Assembly: GCF_006385875.1 (NCBI RefSeq)
Contig: NZ_VFSU01000018.1
Coordinates: forward strand, 1 to 61,487
DNA: 61,487 nt
Reading direction: 5' to 3'
Source of the DNA: Sandaracinobacter neustonicus
GTDB lineage: Bacteria > Pseudomonadota > Alphaproteobacteria > Sphingomonadales > Sphingomonadaceae
In this document: positions 26,447 through 38,090 of the stretch, one piece after another
How positions within the stretch are numbered: the stretch's first letter is position 1
Layout of the letters: every line of letters starts with the position of its first letter
Notes under the pieces: model-generated
Database searches by the model: none
What the model was told of the DNA's origin: nothing
The model's input: the letters and a program-made list of their open reading frames with translations, nothing else
Position numbers and translations under genes: made by a program

Positions 26447-27093
26447 GCCTCGCGGTCGATCCGCCCCCAGTCGCCGGATTTGCCCAGCGCCGCATCCAGC
26501 AGCGCCAGATACTGCGTCCGCTTCACCTCCATCGCCCCGAACTGCGCCAGATGCGCCGTCAGGAACTGGGTATCCAGCAGCTCGAACCCGCCCAGCCGCA
26601 GCCGCGCCACCAGATGCGCCAGCGCTGCCTTGCTGGCGTCGGTCGCCCGGCTGAACATGCTCTCCCCGAAAAAGGCCGAGCCCAGCCGCACGCCATACAG
26701 CCCGCCCACCAGCCGCCCGTCAGCATCCCATGTCTCGATGCTGTGCGCATGACCTTCCGCGTGCAGCCGGGAATAGCCGTCCAGGATGCTGGCGTTGATC
26801 CAGCTTTGCTCCCGCCCCGGCGCAGCTTCGGCGCAGGCGCGGATCACCTGCGCAAACGCCATGTCCTGCGTGTGAAAAAACCGCCCCTGCTTCAGCACTT
26901 TGGCCAGAGATTTCGGCAAGTGGAACTTCTCCAGCGGCAACAGCCCGCGCCGCCTCGGCTCCACCCAGAACACGTCGACGGCCTCCCGCGTGTCGGCCAT
27001 GGGGAACAGCCCGGCGGAATAGGCGCGCAGCAGCAGCGCGGTTTCCAGCCGCTGCGGCTGCCCCGTGCCGGGCCGTCTGGTCCGCGTCCCCAA
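26266..27093 (-). CDS. aat: leucyl/phenylalanyl-tRNA-protein transferase
   Basis: 275 residues. It transfers Leu or Phe from aminoacyl-tRNA to N-terminal Arg/Lys of proteins, marking them for ClpAP. The family core is clear: AYSAGLFPMADTR, VFWVEPRRRGLLPLEKFHLP, WINASILDGYSRLHAEGHAHSIE (in part), GGLYGVRLGSAFFGESMFS, ASKAALAHLVARL, LLDTQF. It starts with TTG 27093, one base past the amidase stop; no better codon is nearby. The C-terminus after residue 205 is an Ala/Gly-rich insert ending VQLLSQTS and lies antisense to the DUF2155 gene. Confidence 0.9.
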   Translation of the reverse strand: MGTRTRRPGTGQPQRLETALLLRAYSAGLFPMADTREAVDVFWVEPRRRGLLPLEKFHLPKSLAKVLKQGRFFHTQDMAFAQVIRACAEAAPGREQSWINASILDGYSRLHAEGHAHSIETWDADGRLVGGLYGVRLGSAFFGESMFSRATDASKAALAHLVARLRLGGFELLDTQFLTAHLAQFGAMEVKRTQYLALLDAALGKSGDWGRIDREAQVPGVGSGVAGAGAAAGAAVAGFGAAGRDLVALPALPVALLAALGPSGKRIVQLLSQTS

Positions 27094-27094
27094 G

Positions 27095-28564
27095 TCAGCC
27101 GCCGGCCCAGATCGCGGGCTTCAGCCGCGCCCATGGCCGCACCCGCTCGATGGCATAGGCCAGCTCCAGCAACAGCCGTTCCTGCCCCGGCCGCGCGGTG
27201 AATTGCAGGCCGATCGGCAGCCCGGCGGCAGACATGCCCAGCGGCAGCGAGATGGCCGGCGCGCCCGCCACATTCTCCAGCGGCGTATAGGCCACATAGG
27301 CCAGCACCCGCTCCAGCACCGTCTCGAACGGCAAGCCGGGGCCAAACCAGCCGATTTCGGCGGGCGGCTGCGCCAGCACCGGGGTCATCAGCAGGTCGAA
27401 CGAATCGAACTGGTCCAGATAGGCCGCCACCGAAGCCTCCAGCGCCGCCAAAGCCGCCCCGCGCTGCTCCTTGGACAGCGCCGCGCCGCGCGCCGCAAAG
27501 GCCAAAGTCACCGGCTCCACATCCTCCGGCCCTGCTGCCCGGCCCAGAAACTCGCCCACATCGCGCACCGCGCCTGCCGCGCCAAGGCTCCAGATCGCCA
27601 GAAACGCCTCGGTCGCGCGCGGCGCGTCATAGGGCGTGGGGGCCTCCACCGGCCGATGCCCCAGCCGCTTCAACAGATCGGTCGCGCTGTCGAACACCGC
27701 CAGCACATCGGCATGCGGGGCCATGCCCGGCCCCACCGCGCGCAGGCCGATGCGCAGCGGTCGCCGCGACGGCCCCGTCACCAGCCCCACGGGCTTATGC
27801 GGCCCGGCCTTCGCCTCCATCGCCGCCAGCCATGCGGCGCTGTCGCGCACGCTGCGGCTCACGCAGCCGTTCACGCTCACCGCCGTCACCCCTGTGCGGC
27901 CCTCCTCGCCAGACATCCGCCCGCGAGAGGGCTTCAGCCCCACCAGCCCGTTACAACTGGCCGGAATGCGGATGGAGCCGCCCCCGTCAGAGGCATGGGC
28001 GAAGGGCACAACGCCCGCCGCCACCAACACCGCCGCACCGCCAGACGATCCGCCGCCGCTGTGCGCCACGTTCCACGGGTTGCGCGTCGGCCCGCCCAGC
28101 AGCGGCTCCGTCGTCGGCAACAGCCCGAATTCGGGCGTCGTGCTCCGCCCCAGCGAAATCAATCCCGCCGCCGCCAGCGCCTTCGCCGTGCCGCCATCCG
28201 CCTTGCCCAGCCGCGCGGCATAGGCGCGGCACCCCTCGGTGTAGGCCCGGCCTGCCTCCTCGGTTAAATCCTTGGTAAAGGTGGGAATTCCCGCCACCGG
28301 CCCGGCCCTTTTCGCCGCTGCCAACGCCCGCGCGGCATCGGCATAGAGGAAGCGGCAGCCGTTCAGCGCGCCGTTCACCTTCTCCAGCCGCGCCAGCGCC
28401 TGCTCCACCAGCGCCGCCGACGTCACCCGCCCCTGCTTCAGCGCCAGCGCCATGGCCGCGGCATCCGCCGTGCCGCCCTCGAACGCGGCAGCCGCCGTTG
28501 CTGAACCTCCAGCCGAAAGCGCGGCCAGCGCCGCCATCTCCACGAACCGCCTGCGATCCAGCAC
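27095..28564 (-). CDS. amidase (amidase signature family), probably Tat-exported
   Basis: 489 residues. It has the Ser-cisSer-Lys catalytic triad: Lys in FTKD (about 97), the Gly/Ser-rich signature HSGGGSSGGAAVLVAAG (about 165-180) and the nucleophile in SDGGGSIRIPASCNG. The N-terminus, LDRRRFVEMAALAALSAG, resembles a twin-arginine signal followed by a hydrophobic stretch. The start is GTG 28564. The substrate is unknown. The aat gene begins immediately after its stop. Confidence 0.9.
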   Translation of the reverse strand: MLDRRRFVEMAALAALSAGGSATAAAAFEGGTADAAAMALALKQGRVTSAALVEQALARLEKVNGALNGCRFLYADAARALAAAKRAGPVAGIPTFTKDLTEEAGRAYTEGCRAYAARLGKADGGTAKALAAAGLISLGRSTTPEFGLLPTTEPLLGGPTRNPWNVAHSGGGSSGGAAVLVAAGVVPFAHASDGGGSIRIPASCNGLVGLKPSRGRMSGEEGRTGVTAVSVNGCVSRSVRDSAAWLAAMEAKAGPHKPVGLVTGPSRRPLRIGLRAVGPGMAPHADVLAVFDSATDLLKRLGHRPVEAPTPYDAPRATEAFLAIWSLGAAGAVRDVGEFLGRAAGPEDVEPVTLAFAARGAALSKEQRGAALAALEASVAAYLDQFDSFDLLMTPVLAQPPAEIGWFGPGLPFETVLERVLAYVAYTPLENVAGAPAISLPLGMSAAGLPIGLQFTARPGQERLLLELAYAIERVRPWARLKPAIWAGG

Positions 28565-28750
28565 GCTACCGTCCCCCTCGCTCGCCCTCTTTGCGGGGCC
28601 ATCACATGCTGGAAGCGGTCGCCGCGTTTGTCAAAGGCCGCGCCGCCCGTTCAGCATCGCTTCAACGCGCACCCGATAGCCGCCCTTGCAACAGGCCCGC
28701 CAAACCCCGATCTGGCAGGCGACATCAACGGGAAGGAGCAGCCCCCGCCC

Positions 28751-30235
28751 ATGAAGGCACGTTCAATCGCCCTGCTTGCCGCAGGCCTTGCAGGGGGAGT
28801 TGCCCTCGCGCTCTCCTTCAACAGCTGGAACGGCAGCGGCACGCTGTCCGCGCAGGAAGCCGCCACGCTGGCCCGGCAGGCCGGTGGAGAGCCGGATCGC
28901 GCCGTCCCGCAATCGGCGGCGCAGGTGAACCTGTCCTTCGCGCCCGTCGCCCGGCAGGTGCAACCGGCGGTCGTCAACATCTTCACTGCCCGCGTGGTGC
29001 GCCAGCGCCAGCAGATGGGCGGCTTCTTCGCCATGTTCGACAGCCAGCCGCGCGTGGAAAACGCGCTGGGCTCTGGCGTGATCGTCGATGCGGGCGGCCT
29101 CGTCATCACCAACAACCATGTCGTGCAGGGCGCAGACCAGATCCTCGTCGCGCTGGCGGACCGGCGCGAATATCCCGCCAAGCTGATCTTCGCCGAACCC
29201 CGGCTGGACCTTGCGCTGCTGAAGATCGAACCGGCGGGCGCCGCCCTCCCCGTTGCGAAACTGGGGGACAGCGATCGCGCGCAGGTCGGCGATCTCGTGC
29301 TCGCCGTCGGCAACCCCTTCGGCGTGGGGCAGACGGTTACGCAGGGCATCGTCTCCGCCACCGCCCGCACCGGCATCGGCGTGTCCGATGCGCAATTCTT
29401 CATCCAGACAGACGCCGCCATCAATCAGGGCAATTCGGGCGGCGCGCTGGCGGCCATGAACGGCGAGGTGATCGGCATCAACTCCGTCATCCTCTCGGGC
29501 GGGCGAGACGGCGGCAACATCGGCCTCGGCTTCGCCATCCCCTCCAACATGGTAAAAACCTTCCTGCGCGGGGCCAGCAGTGGCCGCTTCGTCACGGCAT
29601 GGATCGGCGTGGAAGGCGAACCGCTCACCACCGATTCCGCCGCCAAGGCCGGGCTGGATCGTCCCACCGGCATGCTCGTCACCGGAGTCTCCCCCGGCTC
29701 CCCCGCCGCCGCCGCTGGCCTGCGCCCCGGCGACATCGTCTACGCCGTCGACGGCAAGGATGTGATCGACCCCTCCAACCTGCGCTACCGCATCGCCACC
29801 CAACCGGTGGGCGACAGCGTCACCCTCACCATCCTGCGCGGCGGCGCGGCCAGCAACCTGCAGATGAAGCTGGTCGCCCCGCCCGAATCCCCGGCCCGGC
29901 AGCTGACGCAAATTCCCAATGGCAACATCCTCGCCGGAGTCTCCATCGCCAACCTCTCTCCCGCGCTCGCGCAGGAACTGGGCGCGGGCCTGCCCGAACG
30001 CGGAGTCGTCGTGGTGCAGGTGCCGCCGCAGGCCCCAGCCGCCCGAACCGGCTTCCCCCGCCCCGGCGACATCGTGGAAAGCGTGAACGGCAACCGCGTC
30101 GCCAGCGTGTCCGACGTGCAGGGCGCGCTCACCGCCAACCCCAACCGAACCCTGTTCGGCCTGAACCGGGGCGGCCAACGCGTGGAATGCCTGTTCCAGG
30201 CGCCGGGGAATTTCGGCTGCCGCCCGGCGGCTTGA
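28751..30235 (+). CDS. degP: Do-family periplasmic serine protease with two PDZ domains
   Basis: 494 residues. A signal/anchor (SIALLAAGLAGGVALAL) is followed by the trypsin-like domain with the triad His in ITNNHVVQGA, Asp in RLDLALLKIE and Ser in QGNSGGALAAMNGEVIG. PDZ1 (about 290-370; VTGVSPGSPAAAAGLRPGDIV) and PDZ2 (about 400-490; VVVQVPPQAPAARTGFPRPGD) follow. It degrades or chaperones misfolded envelope proteins. ATG 28751 gives the signal peptide; a GAAGGAG lies about 14 bases upstream, rather far. I cannot separate DegP from DegQ by sequence reading. Confidence 0.92.
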   Translation: MKARSIALLAAGLAGGVALALSFNSWNGSGTLSAQEAATLARQAGGEPDRAVPQSAAQVNLSFAPVARQVQPAVVNIFTARVVRQRQQMGGFFAMFDSQPRVENALGSGVIVDAGGLVITNNHVVQGADQILVALADRREYPAKLIFAEPRLDLALLKIEPAGAALPVAKLGDSDRAQVGDLVLAVGNPFGVGQTVTQGIVSATARTGIGVSDAQFFIQTDAAINQGNSGGALAAMNGEVIGINSVILSGGRDGGNIGLGFAIPSNMVKTFLRGASSGRFVTAWIGVEGEPLTTDSAAKAGLDRPTGMLVTGVSPGSPAAAAGLRPGDIVYAVDGKDVIDPSNLRYRIATQPVGDSVTLTILRGGAASNLQMKLVAPPESPARQLTQIPNGNILAGVSIANLSPALAQELGAGLPERGVVVVQVPPQAPAARTGFPRPGDIVESVNGNRVASVSDVQGALTANPNRTLFGLNRGGQRVECLFQAPGNFGCRPAA

Positions 30236-30263
30236 TCGCGCCTACCCTCTCCTCATCCACGCC

Positions 30264-30860
30264 GTCACCCCGGGCTTGACCCGGGGTCCGGCTTGTTCTG
30301 CCGCAACGTCGGAGTTGAGTGCGGCAACCTCGGAGTTGAGGAGGCTCTGCCCCCTCAAACTCCCCCGGCAGGGGCGTGACGCCCCTGCACCCCCGAACTT
30401 TTTACTTAGCCCCTCCCGTTGACGCTTCGCGTCAGCTTCGCTTCCAGGGGAGGGGTTGGGGTGGGGGCCATCCGCCGGGCGCAAGGCTGGGTGTTTATTG
30501 CCTGCGGCGCTTCTGGGCAGTGTCCCGTCACCCCTCCCCCCGCTCAGGCTGAGCCTGTCGAAGCCCCATGTGGCGTATCCCCGGCCTCAGCCGTTGCGCT
30601 TTCACGTTGGGGCCTTCGACAAGCTCAGCCTGAGCGGGTTGAGGTAAACGGCGGGTTTTGGGGTGAGTTTGTGGGGAAGGTGGTGGATCAGGCCAACCGG
30701 TGACACCCCCTCTCCAACTCTCCCCCTTGCAGGGGGAGAGAGCTTCGTAGCGCCGCAGGCAATCGAATCTGATCACCCGCACGGCGCTGGAGATTGGGCA
30801 CGACACAAATGTTGAGGGTGCAGGGCAGAGCCCTGCCCGCCGGAGGCAGAAAGCCCCCAC
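30264..30860. repeat. mosaic intergenic repeat block 4
   Basis: The 688-bp gap between convergent degP and the small membrane gene repeats block 1 almost module for module: palindrome (30264-30287), GGCTCTGCCCCCTCAAACTC module, TTGACGCTTCGCGTCAGC module (about 30419-30490), inverted 25-bp pair (30540-30637), pyrimidine/AGAGAG stretch, CGCCGCAGGCAATCGAATC (30746-30776) and the GGGTGCAGGGCAGAGCCCTG hairpin module (30814-30848). No gene is supported here. Confidence 0.85.
30540..30637. repeat. inverted pair of 25-bp element (pair 4, outward arms)
   Basis: Minus copy at 30540-30564 (one substitution, GAGCCTGTCG) and plus copy at 30613-30637 (CCTTCGACAAGC variant). The spacer matches pair 1 (CCCATGTGGC, CTCAGCC, TTGCGCTTTC). 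Confidence 0.88.
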
Positions 30861-30923
30861 AAACGAAAAGGGCCGGTGCGCCGCACCAGCCCCATCAGAA
30901 CGCCGGGATTTCCCTGTGCGCGA

Positions 30924-31154
30924 TCAGGCCGGCAGCAGCCCGGTGGCGGGCAGGCTCGGGGCGCGGCGATTGGGGGCGGTTCCGATGCCGTTGCCGATGG
31001 CAAGGCTGAAGATGCCGGCCAGTGAAACGCTGATCACCCAGAAGTGGGGTGAGACCAGAGTCTCGAAAGAGAGGCCCGAAAGGGCTGCCATGGAAATTGC
31101 CGTCAGCATCACGGAAGCGGCAAAGGCGACACTATATTTTGCGACCATCGACAT
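30924..31154 (-). CDS. small membrane protein, unknown function
   Basis: 76 residues with two hydrophobic helices (YSVAFAASVMLTAISMAALSG, partly quoted as AFAASVMLTAISMAAL, and FWVISVSLAGIFSLAIGNGI) and a Pro/Arg-rich tail. ATG 31154 is chosen because GGGAG lies 7 bases upstream; ATG 31160 and ATG 31148 are alternatives. It lies downstream of pccA on the same strand, 194 bp away. No family is recognised. Confidence 0.55.
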   Translation of the reverse strand: MSMVAKYSVAFAASVMLTAISMAALSGLSFETLVSPHFWVISVSLAGIFSLAIGNGIGTAPNRRAPSLPATGLLPA

Positions 31155-31348
31155 TTTCATTCTCCCGGCTTCGTTTTTGTTGCCCTTTATTTGGGCTCCG
31201 AGTGATTTCGTTTTTTCGGCAGCGACCTTTGCCGTTGTCAGCATATTGCGCATTCGCCCGCCGGGATGCAACGGCGCTATTGTGAAGGAATGCAACGGTT
31301 AACGGCGCTTCACCAACGCCGTTCCGCAGCCCGAATTTTCAGGATAAC

Positions 31349-33361
<2,013 letters not shown>

Positions 33362-33487
33362 CAAAGTCGGCACATACGAATGCAGGCCCCGGTCAAAGAC
33401 GAGCCATCGCCCAGCGTCAAGCCATGGCGCCTAATCCATTGATGAGGTGCGGCTGCGGCATGACAGCCATGCAGCGGTCGGGACGCC

Positions 33488-34048
33488 TCAGGCGTGGCCC
33501 ATTTCCGGCGAGAGCAGCCGGGCGTCGATCCCTGCCGCGCGGAAGCCGTCCAGCCAGCGCTGTGCCGTCCGCACGTCCCAGATCAGCCCCACCGTGGCCG
33601 GGGTGCTGAACCAGCCGTGCATTCCCAGTTCCATTTCCAGCTGCCCGGCCGACCATCCGGCATAGCCCAGCGCCGCCACCCACTGGCGCGGGCCGCGCCC
33701 GGCCGCGATGGCGGCCAGCACATCGCGCGATCCCGTCAGCGCCCAGCGCCCGGCGACATGGCGGGTATCCTGCCCGCCCCAATCCGGCGAGTGCAGCACG
33801 AATCCGCGCTGCGCATCCACCGGGCCGCCCATCAGCACCGGCAGCGCCGGGGTTTCGCCCGGATCGATATCCAGCTGCCGCATCAGATCGGGCACCGTCA
33901 TGTCGGCCAGCGGCTCGTGCAGGCAGATACCCATCGCGCCGCCCGCGTCATGCGCGCACATCGCCACCACGCTCCGCTCGAATCGCGGATCGCCAATTCC
34001 CGGCATGGCCAGCAGAAACTGGCCGGGAAGGTAGGGCGCGTCAGTCAT
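33488..34048 (-). CDS. YqgE/AlgH family protein
   Basis: 186 residues. It begins PGQFLLAMPGIGDPRFERSV, then HDAGGAMGICLHEPL, VLMGGPVDAQRGFVLH and ALGYAGWSAGQLEMEL, all typical of the DUF179 fold. The function is not established, though the family is linked to alginate regulation and stress. It is divergent from the peroxiredoxin gene (107 bp between starts). Confidence 0.93.
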   Translation of the reverse strand: MTDAPYLPGQFLLAMPGIGDPRFERSVVAMCAHDAGGAMGICLHEPLADMTVPDLMRQLDIDPGETPALPVLMGGPVDAQRGFVLHSPDWGGQDTRHVAGRWALTGSRDVLAAIAAGRGPRQWVAALGYAGWSAGQLEMELGMHGWFSTPATVGLIWDVRTAQRWLDGFRAAGIDARLLSPEMGHA

Positions 34049-34155
34049 GTCAAAATCCCTACGCCGCGCAGCCTGTCATGAACAGGCGCTAGACGTGGTG
34101 AACCGCCCGCATTAACGCCGATTTTCGACGAACCGATAGCAGAGGGAGAAAAGCC

Positions 34156-34638
34156 ATGACGATCAAGGTCGGCGATGCCGTTCCGCATGCCACGCTCACC
34201 AAGATGACCGAGGCCGGGCCGTCGCCCGTGGACACCGACGAGCTGTTCAAGGGGCGCACCGTTGCTCTGTTCGCGGTTCCGGGCGCCTTCACCCCCACCT
34301 GCTCCGCCAAGCATCTGCCCGGCTTCATCGAAAAGTCCGGCGAGATCGGTGCGAAGGGCGTGGACGAGATCGTCTGCCTGTCCGTCAACGATGCCTTCGT
34401 GATGGGCGCATGGGCGAAATCCTCCGGCGCGGAAGGCAAGATCACCATGCTGGCAGACGGCAATGGCGATTTCGCCAAGGCGCTGGGCCTGACGATGGAC
34501 GGCTCCCGCTTTGGCATGGGGCTGCGCGCGCAGCGTTTCTCCATGCTGGTGAAAGACGGCAAGGTGACCGAACTGAACGTGGAAGAGCCGGGCGCGTTCA
34601 AGGTTTCGTCTGCCGAACATCTGTTGGCGCAGCTGTAA
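34156..34638 (+). CDS. peroxiredoxin, Prx5 type
   Basis: 160 residues. The peroxidatic Cys is in PGAFTPTCSAKHLPGF (about residue 49), with the downstream Arg in AQRFSMLV; the FTPTCS context is characteristic of Prx5/AhpE-like thiol peroxidases. It reduces H2O2 and alkyl hydroperoxides, with glutathione or glutaredoxin as the usual reductant. The dienelactone hydrolase gene follows after 12 bp, probably in the same transcript. Confidence 0.93.
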   Translation: MTIKVGDAVPHATLTKMTEAGPSPVDTDELFKGRTVALFAVPGAFTPTCSAKHLPGFIEKSGEIGAKGVDEIVCLSVNDAFVMGAWAKSSGAEGKITMLADGNGDFAKALGLTMDGSRFGMGLRAQRFSMLVKDGKVTELNVEEPGAFKVSSAEHLLAQL

Positions 34639-34650
34639 GGGAACGGAGCC

Positions 34651-35367
34651 ATGGATCTTGAGTATTTCGACGGCGACCAGCGCTGCCTCGGCGTGCTGGA
34701 GCTGCCCGATCCGGCGAAATTCCCGGGGCCGCGCCCCGCGGTCGTCGCCGTGCACGAGGCATGGGGCCTTGGCGATCAGGTGAGGCGGCGGGCGAAGATG
34801 CTGGCCGATCTGGGCTATGTGGCGCTCGCCGCCGATATCTTCGGTGATCGCTACATCCCGCTGGACCCGCCGGAAGCGTTCAAGATCATCGGCGATCTGG
34901 CCGCGGATGCGCCGAAGCTGCGCGCCCGCGTGGCGGCGGCAGTCGCCGCGCTGAAAGCGGTGCCGCAGTGCGACGGCCGGATCGCCGCCATCGGTTACTG
35001 CTTCGGCGGCCGCACGGTGCTGGAACTGGCCCGCTCCGGCAATCCGGACGTGCGGGCGGTGGTGAGCTTCCACGGCGCGCTGGACACGCCTGCGCCGGCC
35101 GAAAAGGGCAAGGTGATGGCCAGCGTGCTGGTCTGCCACGGCGCGGAAGACGAACTGGTGCCGCACGCGCATCTGAACGCCTTTCTGGACGAGATGGCGG
35201 CGGCAGAGGTGGATTGCCAGACCATCGCCTATACGGGCGCGAAGCATGCCTTCACCAACCCGGAGGCGAAGGGGCAGCTGATGTCCACCATCATCTTCCA
35301 TGAGCGGACAGACCGGCGGTCTTGGGCGGCGATGCAGGCGTTTTTTGCGGATGTCGGGTTGGGTTGA
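34651..35367 (+). CDS. dienelactone hydrolase family protein
   Basis: 238 residues of an alpha/beta hydrolase with the DLH catalytic triad: Cys nucleophile in GYCFGGRTVLEL (about residue 117), Asp in HGAEDELVP (about 169) and His in KHAFTNP (about 200). The early VVAVHEAWGLGDQVRRRA stretch carries the conserved Glu. The true substrate is unclear, as most members are not catabolic dienelactone hydrolases. It is probably co-transcribed with the peroxiredoxin. Confidence 0.92.
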   Translation: MDLEYFDGDQRCLGVLELPDPAKFPGPRPAVVAVHEAWGLGDQVRRRAKMLADLGYVALAADIFGDRYIPLDPPEAFKIIGDLAADAPKLRARVAAAVAALKAVPQCDGRIAAIGYCFGGRTVLELARSGNPDVRAVVSFHGALDTPAPAEKGKVMASVLVCHGAEDELVPHAHLNAFLDEMAAAEVDCQTIAYTGAKHAFTNPEAKGQLMSTIIFHERTDRRSWAAMQAFFADVGLG

Positions 35368-35499
35368 GGCGCGGGGCTGGCGGGGATGTTCTCCGCCAGC
35401 CGCTGCCTTTGCGCGCTCAACCACATTGGTTATTCCGCGTGGAATATTGCCCTACAATTTGAAATCAACGGCTTGCGTGTAGGGATTGTTGGGTTTGTT

Positions 35500-35985
35500 G
35501 GAACTGTTCCACGCGATGGGGGCTGCGCGGGGCGTTGCAGGCCATAAACCGCGACCTCGCGCCAGGCGGATGCCCCCCACCCCAACCCCTCCCCTGCAGG
35601 GGAGGGGCTAGCTGCATGGAAATCCTGTTCCTTGCAAATCCATAGGCTTTTCGTCCTTTGCCACCACTGCCCTCCGCCCGCTCAGGCTGAGCTTGTCGAA
35701 GCCCATAGGGCATGTCCCGCCAGCCTCAGCCGTTGTGCTTTCGCGTTTGGGGCTTCGACAAGCTCAGCCTGAGCGGGGGAGAGGACGGGCAAGCGATGCC
35801 CAATTGCAGAGGAAAGAATCACCAAAAAGTTCGGGGGTGCAGGGGAATCATTCCCCTGCCCGGGGTCCCCATGAACTTGTTCATGGGGGTGGGGACGGGG
35901 GAGTTTGAGGGGGCAGAGCCTCCTCAACTGCAACATTGCCGAAGAACAGCTGGACCCCGGATCAAGTCCGGGGTGACGGGTGTGG
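35500..35985. repeat. mosaic intergenic repeat block 5
   Basis: The 649-bp gap between two convergent genes holds, in inverted and rearranged order relative to block 1: GCGCCAGGCGGATGCCCCCC and CCCAACCCCTCCCC (about 35560-35612), an inverted 25-bp pair (35678-35776), a GTTCGGGGGTGCAGGGGAAT module, a GAGGGGGCAGAGCCTCC module (to about 35930) and a CCCCGGATCAAGTCCGGGG palindrome (35954-35977). Positions 35368-35500 are not recognisably repeat and show no gene. Confidence 0.8.
35678..35776. repeat. inverted pair of 25-bp element (pair 5, outward arms)
   Basis: Minus copy at 35678-35702 and plus copy at 35752-35776, both matching the consensus. The spacer again carries CCCATAGGGC, CCTCAGCC and TTGTGCTTTC as in pair 1. 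Confidence 0.88.
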
Positions 35986-36016
35986 TGGCAAGTTCGGGCT
36001 AACAGGTGTGAAGAGG

Positions 36017-36424
36017 TCAGTTGCCCACGCGGGTCCATGTTTCAGAGCGGCAGCCCGTGTTGCGCACCAGACAGCCGCGCACCGTGATCGTCTTCGGATT
36101 GTCCACCGTCAGCGTGCCGTTGAAGCGGCGATTGATGTCTGGCACGAACACCCGGCCCTGAAACTGGTTGGGGCCGGTGCGGCTGAAATCCTCGAACAAA
36201 TTCATGCCGATCAGGTTCGGGTGGCCGCCGCGCGCGGCATCCGCCTTCGCCCGCTCGCTGGCCCATGCCACTTTGCCGCAGATATTCTGCCCGCATTTGG
36301 AAATGCGGATGCGGGTGTTGCCGCCGGGGCTTTGCCACACGCCCGTCGGTGTCACCGGCTTTTGCGCCAGCACCGGGGTTGCAACCAGCAGGGACAGCAG
36401 CAGAGTTACGGGCACGCGCATCAT
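36017..36424 (-). CDS. DUF2147 family exported protein
   Basis: 135 residues. It has a signal peptide (TLLLSLLVATPVLAQ), then the DUF2147 beta-rich domain: GVWQSPGGNTRIRISKCG, ICGKVAW, LIGMNLFEDF and the C-terminal GTLTVDNPKTITVRGCLV. The family has unknown function. It is the last gene of a minus-strand group with dapD and the HAD phosphatase, 77 bp after dapD. ATG 36424 is preceded by AAGGTG. Confidence 0.88.
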   Translation of the reverse strand: MMRVPVTLLLSLLVATPVLAQKPVTPTGVWQSPGGNTRIRISKCGQNICGKVAWASERAKADAARGGHPNLIGMNLFEDFSRTGPNQFQGRVFVPDINRRFNGTLTVDNPKTITVRGCLVRNTGCRSETWTRVGN

Positions 36425-36501
36425 TGGCACCTTTCGTCGAGTCGCACGACGATGCCGCTGTGCGCTGAAGCCCGCCGCCCCGCAAGGTGGCGATTGCCGG
36501 A

Positions 36502-37341
36502 TCAGTCGCGCAGCAGCTCGTTGATGCCGGTTTTCGCCCGCGTCTGCGCATCCACCCGCTTCACGATCACCGCGCAGGCAAGGCTCGGCCCCGGCGTGCC
36601 ATCCGGCAGCGGCTTGCCCGGCAGCGCGCCCGGCACCACCACGGCATAGGGCGGCACTTCGCCGATGAAGATTTCGCCGGTCTGCCGGTCCACGATCTTG
36701 GTGGAGGCCCCCAGAAACACGCCCATGGAGAGCACCGCGCCTTCGCGCACGATCACGCCTTCGGCCACTTCGGATCGCGCGCCGATGAAGGCCCCGTCCT
36801 CGATGATCACCGGCCCGGCCTGCAGCGGCTCCAGCACGCCGCCGATGCCTGCGCCGCCGGAGATGTGCACATTCGCGCCGATCTGCGCGCAGCTGCCCAC
36901 GGTGGCCCATGTGTCCACCATGCTGCCCTTGCCCACATGCGCGCCGATGTTCACGAAGCTGGGCATCAGCACCACGCCCGGCGCCACATAGGCCCCGCGC
37001 CTGACCACCGCGCCCGGCACCATGCGGAACCCGGCTTCGGCGAAGCGATTGTCGCCCCAGCCCAGCGTTTTCAGCGGCACCTTGTCATAGGCAGGCGCGC
37101 CGACACCATCGGCCGGGGCGTTGGCAGACAGCCGGAAGCTCAGCAGCACCGCCTTTTTCAGCCACTGGTTCACCACCCACTGGCCGTCGGTCTTGCGCTC
37201 GGCCACGCGCACCGCGCCCGAATCGAGGCCCGCCAGCGCCGCTTCCACGGCGGCGGCCACGCCGCTGTCGCCCGGCGTCAGCGTGTCGCGCGCGTCCCAT
37301 GCGGCTTCGATGGCACTTTGCGTGGCAGTCCAGTCCGTCAT
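36502..37341 (-). CDS. dapD: tetrahydrodipicolinate N-succinyltransferase
   Basis: 279 residues, the usual length. It succinylates tetrahydrodipicolinate in lysine and diaminopimelate synthesis. The N-terminal helical domain is followed by left-handed beta-helix hexapeptide repeats ([60 protein letters not shown]) and a C-terminal [12 protein letters not shown]. Its ATG overlaps the stop of the HAD gene upstream (ATGA), so the two are coupled. Confidence 0.95.
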   Translation of the reverse strand: MTDWTATQSAIEAAWDARDTLTPGDSGVAAAVEAALAGLDSGAVRVAERKTDGQWVVNQWLKKAVLLSFRLSANAPADGVGAPAYDKVPLKTLGWGDNRFAEAGFRMVPGAVVRRGAYVAPGVVLMPSFVNIGAHVGKGSMVDTWATVGSCAQIGANVHISGGAGIGGVLEPLQAGPVIIEDGAFIGARSEVAEGVIVREGAVLSMGVFLGASTKIVDRQTGEIFIGEVPPYAVVVPGALPGKPLPDGTPGPSLACAVIVKRVDAQTRAKTGINELLRD

Positions 37342-38063
37342 GCAGTCAACTCCTCAAGCCAGTCCGTCAGGTCGGCGATCTCATGATCGATGAAGTCGGG
37401 CGAATGCCCATGGTCGCCCCGTTCGGAGCCATTGTTCACCCAGCCCGTCACCATCCCCAGTGCGTGCGCGGGCTTCAGGTTATGCGCCATATCATCCACG
37501 AAAAAGGCCCGCGCCGGATCGACCCCATGCGCCGCGCACAGCCCGGAATAGGCGCGCGGATCGGGCTTCGGGTGGTAATCCATGGCGTGGATATCATGGA
37601 TATCCTCGAAGCAATCGAGGATGCCCAGCGCCGTCAGCACCCGTTCGGCATAGGGCCGGTCGCCGTTGGTGAAAACGATGCGGCGGCCCGGCAGCCGCAT
37701 CAGGCTGGCGTGCAGGCGCGGATTCACATCCAGCACGGATGTATCGATGTCATGAACGGCGGCAAGGAAATGATAGGGATCGACGCCATGGCTCAGCATC
37801 AGCCCTTTCAGCGTGGTTCCATGCTCGTGGAAGTAGCGCTTCTGCAGCAGCCGCGCCTCCTCCCGGCCCAGCCCCAGCAGTTCGCCGACATAGGCTTCCA
37901 TCTTCCTGTCGATCTGCGCGAACAAATTGGCGCTGGCCTGGTATAAACTATTGTCCATGTCGAACAGCCAGCAGTTGACGCCCGCAAGACGCCCCGGCAG
38001 GCTGCGCTGCAACGAGAAGCCCTGCAAAGGGGCGGTTCCTCGGGGTGTCGCGGGGCTTGGCAT
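37338..38063 (-). CDS. HAD pyrimidine 5'-nucleotidase family hydrolase
   Basis: 241 residues. HAD motif I is LFDMDNSLY (about residue 33), motif II VFTNGDR (about 130), and motifs III/IV are KPDPRAY and [10 protein letters not shown]. The Sdt1/PhoG-like pattern (DMDNTLY-type start, helical cap) fits pyrimidine 5'-nucleotidases. ATG 38063 is chosen; the frame is open far upstream through the protease gene on the other strand, but that part is an artefact. It is divergent from the subtilase gene, with only 27 bp between starts. Confidence 0.9.
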   Translation of the reverse strand: MPSPATPRGTAPLQGFSLQRSLPGRLAGVNCWLFDMDNSLYQASANLFAQIDRKMEAYVGELLGLGREEARLLQKRYFHEHGTTLKGLMLSHGVDPYHFLAAVHDIDTSVLDVNPRLHASLMRLPGRRIVFTNGDRPYAERVLTALGILDCFEDIHDIHAMDYHPKPDPRAYSGLCAAHGVDPARAFFVDDMAHNLKPAHALGMVTGWVNNGSERGDHGHSPDFIDHEIADLTDWLEELTA

Positions 38064-38090
38064 CGGCCGCCCATAGACGAGGACGAACGG